This document shows, piece by piece, positions 1 to 9,061 of a stretch of DNA of 64,000 nt. The notes under the pieces were generated by a model that saw nothing but the letters and a program-made list of their open reading frames with translations, did not search any database and was not told the DNA's origin. The stretch is taken from NCBI GenBank assembly GCA_965224605.1, contig CBDCZP010000002.1:186001-250000 (forward strand). The letters run 5' to 3'. Position numbers and translations under genes: made by a program. Numbering within the stretch: position 1 is the stretch's first letter; each line of letters begins with the position of its first letter. The stretch comes from HyVt-477 sp965224605 (GTDB lineage: Bacteria > Pseudomonadota > Gammaproteobacteria > Thiotrichales > Thiotrichaceae).

Positions 1-341
1 CTTTTCCCCATATCCAGTTTCAGTTTACAGTGCTTGGGATATTCCTCGACAAACCATTTCAGTAACTCTGGTTTTGAATATATGCCCATATGATAAAAAC
101 CAATAAAATGTTTCTGTGAGGCGATATTTGCGAAAGGTAGTGGGGATTCTGGTTTGCAATGATACCCGTTTGGGTACAGGTTATGAGGAACAACATAACC
201 GATCATTCCATAATTCATCTGTTCGACAAAACCCTTCGGTAGATGTTCAAGAATGGTATCCCTAAGCTGGTTAAAATAGACCTGTCGTTCTTGTGGGACT
301 TCATTCAGGTATTCAGCAACACGGTTGGCTTTTGATTGCAT
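1..341 (-). CDS. DUF1801 domain protein, partial (C-terminus off window)
   Basis: Reading the minus strand from an ATG at 341 gives an uninterrupted frame to the window edge (113 codons). It contains a YGMIGYVVP-like stretch and FIGFYHMGIY, typical of the DUF1801/YdhG small soluble fold. The start fits the family's usual N-terminus, which begins with a helix and a short 'Y-x-x-x-P-x-E-R' segment. The function of this family is not established. It is cut by the window start, so its full length is unknown. A second DUF1801 gene lies at 49934. Confidence 0.7.
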   Translation of the reverse strand, partial: MQSKANRVAEYLNEVPQERQVYFNQLRDTILEHLPKGFVEQMNYGMIGYVVPHNLYPNGYHCKPESPLPFANIASQKHFIGFYHMGIYSKPELLKWFVEEYPKHCKLKLDMGK

Positions 342-523
342 TCTGTTTCTCTCTGTTTGCCATATAGTCTAGCTTTATTGGCTTTATATTTATTCAGCAT
401 ACCACCTTGAGTTACTGTTGAAGAAAATTCGGGCAGACAGGTCGTTATATTGAAAATCTACTTGTTCAATAGCCATATTGATTTACTATCTGATCTTCTA
501 TTCTTACTTGTTAAGCATCCATA

Positions 524-2293
524 ATGAATCATCAACAAGGCGAGATTCACGGCAACCGTCGTGATTTGCAAAATCTACGCTCCATTCTTCCTTATCTAAT
601 GGACTATCGGGGCAGGGCGTTGTTTGCTCTGGCGTGTCTGGTGCTGTCGAAAGTGGCAAATGTGGGTGTGCCGGTCACCTTGAAAGCCATTGTCGATTTT
701 CTGGAAGGGTATAAAGAACAAATGCTCATATTGCCGGTTGCTTTACTAATGGCTTATGGTGCTTTACGGCTGTCTAGTTCGTTGTTTAATGAATTGCGTG
801 ATACGGTTTTTGCCAAGGTTCGCTATCGGGCGATGCGACGTTTATCGACTCGCGTTTTAGCGCATTTACATGATTTGTCATTACGTTTTCATCTGGATCG
901 CAAAACAGGAGCGATTAGCCGTGATCTGGAACGGGGTACACGATCAGTCGGCACGATCATGAATTTCATGGTGTTTAGCATTATCCCTGTGCTGGTGGAA
1001 TTTTCTCTGGTCGCTGTTATTTTACTAAGCCAGTATGCACCCGTGTTTACACTTATCACCTTTGGAACCGTAGTCGTCTACATGACGTTTACGTTTTTTA
1101 TCACGGAATGGCGGATGGAATTTCGGCACGAGATGAATAGGTTGGATTCAGAGGCGAATACTCACGCCATTGATAGTCTTATTAATTACGAGACAGTAAA
1201 ATATTTTAATAATGAAAAACAGGAACTGGAACGGGTTGATGGCACGCTAGAGCAATGGGAGTCGGTGGCGGTAAAAAGCCAATCGACCATGTCGATGCTG
1301 AATTTTGGACAAGCTTCAATCATCGCCATCGGCGTGACTATTATTATGTTCTTCGCAGTCAATAGTGTGACTGAACGAGACATGAGCATTGGTGATTTGG
1401 TGATGGTCAATGCGTTTATGTTGCAGTTGTTTATCCCTTTGGGCGCATTGGGTATTATTTATAGACAGGTTAAATACACGCTTGCTGATATGGATTTGGT
1501 GTTTAAGTTATTGGATAAAAAGCCAGAGATTATTGATGATAACGATGCAAAAGAGTTGGAGGTCACCCAAGGCAAAGTGGCATTTAAAGGCGTTGATTTT
1601 GCCTATCAACCGGAACGCTCCATTCTGAAGAAACTTTCTTTTACTATTGAGCCAGAGCAGACTGTTGCCATTGTTGGGCATAGCGGGGCAGGGAAGTCGA
1701 CTATTTCCCGTTTGCTGTTTCGTTTCTACGATGTAACGGGTGGCGAGATTGCCATTGATGGTCAGGATATCGCCAAAGTGTCACAAAGCAGTTTGCGGCA
1801 AGCTATCGGCATTGTGCCTCAAGATACCATCCTGTTTAACGACACCATTTTTTATAATCTGAACTACGGCAACCTTGATGCCAGCCGTGAAGAAGTTGAA
1901 AAGGTTGCAGATATGGCGCATATCAAAGGCTTTATAGAATCACTACCGGATGGATGGGATACCGTGGTGGGCGAACGTGGGTTGAAGCTGTCAGGTGGTG
2001 AAAAGCAGCGTGTTGCTATCGCCAGAGCATTACTAAAAAAACCTTCTATTTTGATTTTTGATGAAGCCACATCTTCCTTGGATAGTGCCACAGAGCAGGC
2101 TATTCAAGATACCTTGCAAAGCATTTCTGATCAGCATACTACGTTGGTCATTGCGCACAGACTGTCGACTATCGTGGATGCAGATCAAATTCTGGTTCTA
2201 GATCATGGTGAAATCATCGAGCGTGGCTCACATCAGGAGTTGCTTGCAAAGCAAGGGGTTTATAGCGACATGTGGGCGATTCAGCAGTCATAA
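524..2293 (+). CDS. ABC exporter, ATM1/HMT1-type half transporter
   Basis: This 589-residue half transporter has an N-terminal six-helix membrane domain (about residues 30-320) and a C-terminal ATPase domain. The ATPase shows Walker A GHSGAGKST near residue 384, signature LSGGEKQRVAIARAL near 488 and Walker B ILIFDEATSS near 508. The membrane domain carries the NYETVKYFNNE segment characteristic of the ATM1/ABCB7/HMT1 branch, which in bacteria exports glutathione-linked or metal-conjugated substrates across the inner membrane. It probably works as a homodimer. It stands alone, with a 180-bp leader upstream and a small membrane gene downstream. The subfamily call is confident; the exact substrate is not known. 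Confidence 0.9.
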   Translation: MNHQQGEIHGNRRDLQNLRSILPYLMDYRGRALFALACLVLSKVANVGVPVTLKAIVDFLEGYKEQMLILPVALLMAYGALRLSSSLFNELRDTVFAKVRYRAMRRLSTRVLAHLHDLSLRFHLDRKTGAISRDLERGTRSVGTIMNFMVFSIIPVLVEFSLVAVILLSQYAPVFTLITFGTVVVYMTFTFFITEWRMEFRHEMNRLDSEANTHAIDSLINYETVKYFNNEKQELERVDGTLEQWESVAVKSQSTMSMLNFGQASIIAIGVTIIMFFAVNSVTERDMSIGDLVMVNAFMLQLFIPLGALGIIYRQVKYTLADMDLVFKLLDKKPEIIDDNDAKELEVTQGKVAFKGVDFAYQPERSILKKLSFTIEPEQTVAIVGHSGAGKSTISRLLFRFYDVTGGEIAIDGQDIAKVSQSSLRQAIGIVPQDTILFNDTIFYNLNYGNLDASREEVEKVADMAHIKGFIESLPDGWDTVVGERGLKLSGGEKQRVAIARALLKKPSILIFDEATSSLDSATEQAIQDTLQSISDQHTTLVIAHRLSTIVDADQILVLDHGEIIERGSHQELLAKQGVYSDMWAIQQS

Positions 2294-2368
2294 AAGGCAA
2301 TGGTAAACACAACTATAAAAAAGGAACTATACTCTCTATAATTTAGAATTAATCAAAGGAGAGAAGAA

Positions 2369-2566
2369 ATGATAGCGAATGCAAAAATAGGATGTTCAAT
2401 GCGCATGGTGTTTGCCATGATGTCGGTTATTATCTGGATAGGTATAGCTCTGACAGGTTTTAACAATGTGCATTGGTTTATGTACATTCCTGCTATAGCG
2501 ACAGCGTTTGTCGCTATTTCAGGTATTTGTTTGGGCAATAGTATTATGGGACGCTTTTGTAAGTAA
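2369..2566 (+). CDS. small two-helix membrane protein
   Basis: A 65-residue ORF preceded by a strong ribosome site (AAAGGAGAG about 8 bases before the ATG). The sequence is almost entirely two hydrophobic segments (about residues 12-30 and 36-54) separated by a short polar loop, ending in GRFCK. It superficially resembles small inner-membrane DUF2892-type proteins but lacks enough motif to assign it. It is co-directional with the ABC exporter 76 bp upstream. The function is unknown. Confidence 0.6.
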   Translation: MIANAKIGCSMRMVFAMMSVIIWIGIALTGFNNVHWFMYIPAIATAFVAISGICLGNSIMGRFCK

Positions 2567-2749
2567 GGCGTGCGATCCAAACAGTTTAATGCGGTCACTG
2601 ATAGATACCATATCGGCAGGGTGGAAGCCACCCAAACGAGCGTGAAATGACACTTCGATGGTGGGTTATTCCTCTTCTTTTTCGTACCTTCCCAGACCCC
2701 TGCGAGGGTAATGGCAATGGAATGGCAAGGGTTCGGGTTTAGTTTGGCG

Positions 2750-3772
2750 TTACTGAGGAAGTAGTTCTACTCTTCGATTCATTGCTTTGCCTCTCGCTGA
2801 AGCATTACTAACACGAGGTTCTCTTTCCCCTCTGCCAATTGAAGAGAGGATGCTTCTCCTTTTTACACCATGTTGAAGTAAGAATTGGGTCACTCTAATA
2901 GCTCTTTGATGTGAGAGCAGCATGTTACTTTTGAGCGTTGCCTATATTGTCGGTATGGCCAACAATAATAGCTTTGAGGTCTGGCATCTTTTAAACTGTC
3001 TGGCTACTTGTTTAAGAATACGGTTTGCTGTGGGTGTGAGGACAGTTGAACCGGTATGAAAATTAACGCCATCAAGAACCCCGGAGAAGGTTGGTTTGGG
3101 TAGATTGATTTCACAGCCTCGATGATCTACAGCAGCTCCTCTTTTACTGAGTGGGCAGTGATCTGCTTTATCTACAAACCCATCACCATCCGTATCAAGC
3201 GTTTGAGTTGAAGTCGCTCTCGGTTTATATATGGGGAGTGCCGCAGGGATAGCTGTCGCTCTTGGTATTTTAGGAGCAGCTCTTTTTAAGGCTCCAAGAT
3301 TATAACCTAGACTTAAGTTTGTGGCTCTTGCATCTCTAGCATAGAAATCTGTACCCAAGCGGACAAAGAGAGGTGTGTAGAGTGCATCCCATTGTGCCCC
3401 CAAGCCATAGCTTAGCTGTATGTTAGTTTGTTTTTTAAAGGGAACACTACTTGAGCTGGCTTTATTCTGAATGGCCGAAACCCCCGCTTTACCGTATAAA
3501 CTTAGTTGCTGGATAGGTGTTTCTTTCGAGTAACCTACATGTAACGAAGGAATCTTGTAGGAGATACTCTCTTTCCCATCTGTATTAAACCTGTTGTTGA
3601 GAGTGGCTTCTCCCAAGTCGGCATAGGAAAATTCCGCAAATAAATGGGGTGTGAATTGATAGCCTGCAAAAAGGGAATAACCAGAGTCGGAGTTATCGGA
3701 GGTGCTCCATCCATCGCCTTCTCCTTCAGGATCAACATGAGAACTGATGAGTCCTCCTCCGGCATAATGAGT
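2750..3772 (-). pseudogene. OmpA-family outer-membrane protein, decayed
   Basis: The minus strand encodes an OmpA-like beta-barrel (segments such as GYSLFAGYQFTPHLFAEFSY and LSLGYNLG), a thrombospondin-3-type calcium loop (DTDGDGFVDKADHCP), then an OmpA peptidoglycan-binding domain. The domain is broken. One frame ends after VARQFKR, a second frame carries MPDLKAIIVGHTDNIGNAQK and stops near 2930, and a third carries SNMLLSHQRAIRV through RRVELLPQ to a stop at 2750. At the 5' end the barrel frame runs into a stop just before 3772, so no start codon or signal peptide remains. There are at least two frameshifts plus loss of the 5' end. It lies 28 bp downstream of rlmG on the same strand. Confidence 0.8.
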
Positions 3773-3799
3773 TTATCTAGCTCATGGAGGATTGCGACA

Positions 3800-4960
3800 T
3801 TATGGTTTTTGTGCTGCTAGAACGACAAATTTTTTACTACTCGCAATCGTCTGGCAATTTCCAAACAAACGTTTCAACTTAACGTGATAGGCCAAGTGCC
3901 GATTGCCGACTACCCAAAGTTGGCCGCCTTGTTGCAAATGTTGATGGCTCTGTTTCAACATCTCCCATGCGATATGATCACCGATGGCATACTGTTGGTG
4001 AAAAGGTGGGTTGCACAGAATTAAATCAATCTCTTTTTCTGAACTAAGCCCTGATGAACTAAGCTCTGATAATGCATCACTCACCAGAAAATCAGCGTGG
4101 TGATTATGATTAGTAAACACATTCTCGTAATTAGTCTTTGCTGAATCAACCGCCATGTAGGATTCATCGACAAAAGTGATATGGCTATCGGGCTGTTGGC
4201 GTTTAGCCATAATTCCAAGAACCCCATTGCCACAGCCGAGATCTATTATGTGTTGTGATGGGGGTAATCGTTTGAATTGTTCCAGCATAAATCGCGCGCC
4301 GACATCGAGTTTTTCCTTGGCAAATACATTGGCGTGATTGCTTAATGTGATATCCCATGTGTTGTCATGGAAGCTTTTAGGGTAGGGCGACTGACGTGAT
4401 TCCTTGTTCTCCTGATAATCAGCAAAGATCAACCGGGCTTTTTTCTTTGCTAATGACGTTTTGGTGCTACCTAAAATATCTTCAAAAAGCTTAAGGGTGG
4501 AGGTGTGAATATGCTTAGTCATTGCGGCTGCAATTATTTGAGTATCTACCGAAATATGTGGTCGTAGCCTAATTAACTGATCCTCTAGTAATGCCATCGT
4601 TTTTGGAACTTTGACCAATACCAGATCGAAGTTACCCTTTGGAGATTGAGTACTTGGAACGTAGTCAATCTGTCCAATCTGCTCCGGCAGTTGATTCATT
4701 TTAAGATTATGTTGCGCTGCAAGATGCGATTGATAGGAGTCTGACCAGTTTTGAGGGGAGTATTTATGCAAGCTTACAGACAAAGCACCGAACTGATCAT
4801 TGATCAATAATATTTTACTAGAAGCGGTTATCAGTTCTTGCTCCGAGACATAGCTTAGTAACAGCTCATCCGCAGCATCCCATGCACGCAAGGATGCATC
4901 CTTGATGACGGGTAGACGTTGTAAACTATAGCGTCCAAAAGAGGTAGAAAGTGTTTCCAT
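3800..4960 (-). CDS. rlmG: 23S rRNA (guanine-N2) methyltransferase RlmG
   Basis: A 386-residue protein colinear with E. coli RlmG (YgjO), which methylates G1835 of 23S rRNA. The degenerate N-terminal domain carries LRAWDAADELLL (24-35) and VPKTMALLEDQL. The catalytic C-terminal Rossmann domain has DLGCGNGVLG (240-249, SAM site) and NPPFHQQ (317-323, motif IV for guanine N2 transfer). It ends with NRHLAYHVKLKRLFGNCQTIASSKKFVVL, the family's usual C-terminus. Length and domain order are normal. It is followed 3' by the ompA remnant. Confidence 0.93.
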   Translation of the reverse strand: METLSTSFGRYSLQRLPVIKDASLRAWDAADELLLSYVSEQELITASSKILLINDQFGALSVSLHKYSPQNWSDSYQSHLAAQHNLKMNQLPEQIGQIDYVPSTQSPKGNFDLVLVKVPKTMALLEDQLIRLRPHISVDTQIIAAAMTKHIHTSTLKLFEDILGSTKTSLAKKKARLIFADYQENKESRQSPYPKSFHDNTWDITLSNHANVFAKEKLDVGARFMLEQFKRLPPSQHIIDLGCGNGVLGIMAKRQQPDSHITFVDESYMAVDSAKTNYENVFTNHNHHADFLVSDALSELSSSGLSSEKEIDLILCNPPFHQQYAIGDHIAWEMLKQSHQHLQQGGQLWVVGNRHLAYHVKLKRLFGNCQTIASSKKFVVLAAQKP

Positions 4961-4975
4961 CTGTAGGGTTATCGT

Positions 4976-5425
4976 CTATTTTTTATTGAGCCATGCAAGG
5001 GCTTCTTCAAGCAACGTTGCCAGATTGTTATCGGGTAGTTCGGTTGTTGAATAACACACTGAATTAAGCTGAGAGTGGAAAGTATTCCATGCTGCTATAT
5101 CTTGTGGTTTGTACTCATCAAGTCGGGTAATTTCCAAGCCTTGGCGTAAAATCCCCACAAGCTGAATGCTGGTTTTTTGTGGTTCCCGTGGTTTAGCCGT
5201 GTCATTGCCTGCATGAATACGTAGCGTTTTAATCGCGCGTTTGGCAATTTCTAAGGGGGTATTTCGATATCGCCACCATCGCCAAACAACTACAGCCAGA
5301 AGGCATAGCAACAGACTGATAGCTGTCATCATTTCCCAGCTAAACCCAAAAAAGCTTGTCTCTTTGGGAGGTAACAGTAATCCCTGTAATTGTTCAGAAA
5401 GTAGATTTTCTAGACTAGACTTCAT
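4976..5425 (-). CDS. single-pass membrane protein, DUF4381-like
   Basis: A 149-residue protein with a short N-terminal stretch containing LLLPPKETSFFGFSWE, one membrane helix (about residues 29-46), a WRWWRYR basic stop-transfer motif, then a helical cytosolic domain with EIAKRAIKTL and ending ALAWLNKK. This layout matches DUF4381 proteins, usually found in von Willebrand/MoxR (Bat-like) clusters, but no MoxR or vWA gene is nearby. It sits 15 bp upstream of rlmG on the same strand and may be cotranscribed with it. The family call is tentative. Confidence 0.5.
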   Translation of the reverse strand: MKSSLENLLSEQLQGLLLPPKETSFFGFSWEMMTAISLLLCLLAVVVWRWWRYRNTPLEIAKRAIKTLRIHAGNDTAKPREPQKTSIQLVGILRQGLEITRLDEYKPQDIAAWNTFHSQLNSVCYSTTELPDNNLATLLEEALAWLNKK

Positions 5426-5594
5426 GGTTTATTTCCTATTTACGGAAGTTTAGCATGATGTTTGGGCTTTCCTGCTAATTGAGAGCATTTCAATGTCTTA
5501 TGCTTAAGTAAGTGCCATTCTCCACTGACTCCACTTATTCTTAACCGAAAACCTCCAGCGAGTGGGAGTAGGTAACAAACTTGGAAAAACCGGA

Positions 5595-6212
5595 TCAATA
5601 ATCAATCTTCACTTGGAAAGCATTGATTAAAATATCGGTAGCCACCATTTCAGCGGCATAACTGGTAGCAAAGAATATCTCTGCGTCACTCCAGCCTAGT
5701 TTATGTAACGCATCAATATCAGCTTTCGTAGTGCTTTTAGAATCATGTACTGCTTTAAGAGCGAATAACAGCAATGCTTTTTCTTTTTCTGGCAAAGGCG
5801 CAGTAGTCGGGTCTTTTTTCATTGCCATGACTTTCCCAGCATCCATTTTAAACATATTAATTAACATGGATTCATTCAGCCCCACACAATATTGACAATC
5901 GTGTTGTGCAGAAACTAGCATTCTCATCATGGTTTGAAGCTTGGCATCGACAGTTTTATGCTGCCCTATCATTTTGTAGGATTCCCATTTCTGCTTGAGC
6001 ATTTCTGGGTTAGTGCTATAGAGTTTGATAGGGTTTGGCACCATATCCCATTGGCTTTTAATTTCCTTGTAGACAGTTGCTACATGACCTTCCGCAGCTT
6101 CTGGAGAAACCGTTTCGATAAGTGCAATGCTGTTGTCTTTTTCATCTTTAGCATGAAGTTGTGGTGAAATAATCATCAGTAAAACGATTAAGTAGCTAGT
6201 TGATTTAGTCAT
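5595..6212 (-). CDS. exported AhpD-like / carboxymuconolactone decarboxylase-family protein
   Basis: A 205-residue protein with a signal peptide (hydrophobic 6-19, cleavage expected near LHA/KD). It is followed by an AhpD-like helical domain with the redox motif AQHDCQYC (Cys106, Cys109) at the usual place for the CxxC of peroxidase-related alkylhydroperoxidases. The His-Asp before CxxC replaces the Glu of classical AhpD. The C-terminus, LGWSDAEIFFATSYAAEMVATDILINAFQV, is typical of the family. A periplasmic thiol peroxidase or oxidoreductase role is likely but unproven. It is monocistronic. Confidence 0.75.
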   Translation of the reverse strand: MTKSTSYLIVLLMIISPQLHAKDEKDNSIALIETVSPEAAEGHVATVYKEIKSQWDMVPNPIKLYSTNPEMLKQKWESYKMIGQHKTVDAKLQTMMRMLVSAQHDCQYCVGLNESMLINMFKMDAGKVMAMKKDPTTAPLPEKEKALLLFALKAVHDSKSTTKADIDALHKLGWSDAEIFFATSYAAEMVATDILINAFQVKIDY

Positions 6213-6729
6213 AGTATTTCCTTTATGTGAGTATTCGATTTTCTAAGTTTCTAAAAAGAGGGTAGTGTCAAAGAAAGTAGTGTAAATCCTGACTACTGAC
6301 ACCGTACTGTCAGCAGTGGAAATATAAGTATCATTTTTTGATATTGTTGAGTATAGAAAAGAAGCTATAAACTCGCAGAATTATTTATAGAATTGCACTA
6401 ATGGTCGACTGCTGTTGACGGAGGTAACGCAGGATATAATGAAACCAAAAAGGCTACGTTGTTTCAGTCTACAGTTTTATATAGACAGGCAAAAAGACTC
6501 CTGCTTCAAGATAAGGGTTGTGGAGGCTACTGGTAACATCGGGTAATTTACTGAGAAGACTCTAATTACAAGGTTTGGGTTTGGATCAAGAATATTCATG
6601 CGTTTGTATTATAGGAACTTGATATAATTAATCGGTTTGTAGTTGCTTTTCGTCTTGCTTTATTTTGACAGATCTGCCAAAGTGATTCATAAATCATCCC
6701 CTTTGCAAAAGATTTGACTCTCACTACGA
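6213..6729. other. gene-free stretch before the restriction-modification operon
   Basis: I see no ORF with family support on either strand. The minus-strand frame at 6596-6844 overlaps the methylase start and has no recognisable content. The DNA is AT-rich and must hold the divergent promoters of the AhpD-like gene (minus) and the methylase operon (plus). No clear operator or C-box palindrome is visible. Confidence 0.5.
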
Positions 6730-8295
6730 ATGAAAAATTCAATTGATCTATATAGCGGAATCGGTGGATGGACTCTTGGAATGAAGCTTTCAGGTGTTCA
6801 GAACTTAGCATCCTTTGAATGGTGGAAAGAAGCCAACCAAACACATAATTTAAACTTTGGTACTAACCATCAAGATATTGATATAAGAGGGATCAATATA
6901 GACCAACTTGATTTCGGTAAGAAAATAGATTTTGTTGTTGGCAGTCCTCCCTGTACACAGTTTTCCTTTGCTAACAAAGGCGGGAGCGGCGATATTCAAG
7001 ATGGTTTAATTGATATTTACAAGTTCTTAGAAATCGTAGAACACCTTAAGCCAAAATATTGGGCAATGGAAAACATTCCTCGTGTCGCAAAAATTCTGGA
7101 AAAAGAATTAAATGGTGGATCGTTAGAGCGTTTTAAATACCTAGTTAAGGTAATTAAAGTTGTTGACTCTGCAGAATATGGTGTGCCGCAAAATAGGAAA
7201 AGAATGATCGCAGGGGACTTCCCTGTGCAGTTATTTGATTCATATAAAAATAATGCTCCTACAATCACATTAGGGGATGTCTTGAAGGGGTTAGAAAAAG
7301 ACGAAATTATAGACCCAAGCTATGATTATAAAATTCCCAGATCACAAGTAACGGAATTAGAAAACGAAGTGAACTTAACACTGGAAGAGTTGAGAATTAA
7401 TCGGGATGCTAAATCTTTTCATCCCGTTTATAACAAAATGGCTTTTCCAGATAGACTAAATAGACCAAGCCGAACAATTACTGCCACCTGTACCAGAGTA
7501 TCCAGAGAAAGCATAATCTTAAAAGCCCCAAAAGGGTATCGACGACTAAATGTTAGAGAAAGGGGAGTTCTACAAGGGTTCCCAGTAACTTATCAATTCT
7601 ATGGTAAAACGTTAAATGCAAAATTTAAAATGATAGGTAATGCGGTTCCGCCCGTATTAACATACTACATCTTTCAATCTATGCTAGAGGTGGAACCTGA
7701 AAAAGTAAAACCGCCTAAAAACTCACCCTACTTTCATGAAAAGCCAAGTCTTGAGTCCTTTAAATCAAATTTAGAACTACCGAAACGGAAGTACCCAGCT
7801 AAAAGGAAGTTTCGCTTTTCTGTTCCCAACTTGCGATATGGTAGTGGGGTTCGGTTTGAGCTTTCTAATGACCCTAAATCTCAAGAGATAGAGTGGTCTT
7901 TCAAGTTTTATCATGGAAACTCAAAAAACATTAAGCAAATAAACCTCGATCAAAAAATTAAGAAGAAACTAGCTCCTATTCTTAATACGACAAAAAACGA
8001 GGTGTTTACAGAGCACATAAGCTATCTAAGCAACGAATATAAAGATTTAACCTCACACTTACTACAAAAAATATGGATAGCACCTGATTCAAACAATGAG
8101 GTCTTTGATTTTCTAGATCATGTGGGACACTCAGTTGGTGAAATCATTAAAGAAGTAGACTTTAGTGATGTTGATGAGAATCTTATCACCACTATTGCGA
8201 ATGAAAAAAATAAAAAGCTCAATGCAAATATGAAAAGTCTTTTAGTTGGGTTTTATTTCTTATCAAGTTTGAACAAGGAAATATTAGAACAATGA
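6730..8295 (+). CDS. DNA (cytosine-5) methyltransferase, type II modification enzyme
   Basis: A 521-residue protein with the ordered m5C methylase motifs: I (DLYSGIGGW, 6-14), IV (GSPPCTQFS with nucleophile Cys75), VI (MENIPRV, 113-119), VIII (GVPQNRKRMI, 151-160), IX (RRLNVRERGVLQGFP) and X (KMIGNAVPP, 300-308). The target-recognition region between VIII and IX is short, about 110 residues. An extra C-terminal region of about 200 residues follows motif X, rich in Lys/Asn, with no family I recognise. It could be an added specificity or partner-binding domain. It overlaps the following nuclease gene by 4 bases, so the two are translationally coupled as one R-M unit. Confidence 0.92.
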   Translation: MKNSIDLYSGIGGWTLGMKLSGVQNLASFEWWKEANQTHNLNFGTNHQDIDIRGINIDQLDFGKKIDFVVGSPPCTQFSFANKGGSGDIQDGLIDIYKFLEIVEHLKPKYWAMENIPRVAKILEKELNGGSLERFKYLVKVIKVVDSAEYGVPQNRKRMIAGDFPVQLFDSYKNNAPTITLGDVLKGLEKDEIIDPSYDYKIPRSQVTELENEVNLTLEELRINRDAKSFHPVYNKMAFPDRLNRPSRTITATCTRVSRESIILKAPKGYRRLNVRERGVLQGFPVTYQFYGKTLNAKFKMIGNAVPPVLTYYIFQSMLEVEPEKVKPPKNSPYFHEKPSLESFKSNLELPKRKYPAKRKFRFSVPNLRYGSGVRFELSNDPKSQEIEWSFKFYHGNSKNIKQINLDQKIKKKLAPILNTTKNEVFTEHISYLSNEYKDLTSHLLQKIWIAPDSNNEVFDFLDHVGHSVGEIIKEVDFSDVDENLITTIANEKNKKLNANMKSLLVGFYFLSSLNKEILEQ

Positions 8296-8903
8296 AGATT
8301 GGAGCACAGTACTCCCATTTAAATGGTTTTGAGTGGATACAATATCATCAAAAAGAGATGTGGGATGAAATTTTAAGCGTAATTGCTCAAATAGATGCTA
8401 ATCAGTTTCGGACAAAAATCAGTAAAGAAAAAACAATGAAAGGAAAAAAGCTGTTCAGTCCTACTGATCTGAATAAAAAAATGAAAGTTGATTTTGAGAA
8501 GCTAGGGTGGTTTGAAAGCAGAACTAACTATTGGGTAACTGATGATTATGAGCTTATTAGTGACACTATGCATTTAGATGCTACTGAACAAAAAAGTATA
8601 ATGGAGGCTAAGGGGAAAAACCCAATAAGATCATATAACCAGACAGATTTTGTTAAAAACAGAATTGCTGTTGAGGTTCAATTCGGAAAGTATAGTTTTA
8701 TAGCATATGATTTATTTGTAAAACATTTAGCATTCTACGTTGGTAATACAATCAACGTTGGGGTTGAAGTATTACCAATGAAATCAATGCAAGTCGAAAT
8801 GTCTTCTGGGCCAGGTTATTATGAAGGTGCATTATATGATTTGGCTAGACAAGGGCGTGGAGTCCCTGCGGTACCTCTAGTATTAATTGGAATTGAGCCT
8901 TAA
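8292..8903 (+). CDS. type II restriction endonuclease, BglII-like fold
   Basis: A 203-residue protein overlapping the methylase stop (ATGA). The core TDFVKNRIAVEVQFGKYSF reproduces the BglII active-site spacing: Asp119, then Glu128-Val-Gln130, equal to the BglII Asp84...Glu93-x-Gln95 arrangement (my recollection of the family). The following segment LAFYVGNTINVGVEVLPMKSM and the C-terminal LVLIGIEP resemble the core strand and Pfam BglII-type ends. Cutting specificity cannot be read from sequence. A role as the restriction half of the pair is strongly supported by position. Confidence 0.82.
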   Translation: MKIGAQYSHLNGFEWIQYHQKEMWDEILSVIAQIDANQFRTKISKEKTMKGKKLFSPTDLNKKMKVDFEKLGWFESRTNYWVTDDYELISDTMHLDATEQKSIMEAKGKNPIRSYNQTDFVKNRIAVEVQFGKYSFIAYDLFVKHLAFYVGNTINVGVEVLPMKSMQVEMSSGPGYYEGALYDLARQGRGVPAVPLVLIGIEP

Positions 8904-9061
8904 AGTAATTTGTTATCCGGCGTTGCCCATCCGTTTCTAAGGTAACGTCGAAACCATGCTTAATGAGGTAGTCGGAAGTGAGTGTGGCGGTTTATGTCGT
9001 TGTGACTGTATAATTTAGTAACAGTTTGTATTAGAGAAGGGATTTCTAAAACATTGACCAG

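Noticed and set aside
2353..2631. 92-residue minus-strand frame opposite the small membrane protein
   Set aside because: It is the antisense shadow of the plus-strand gene, which has the good ribosome site.
6596..6844. 82-residue minus-strand frame
   Set aside because: It overlaps the start of the cytosine methylase in antisense and has no support of its own.
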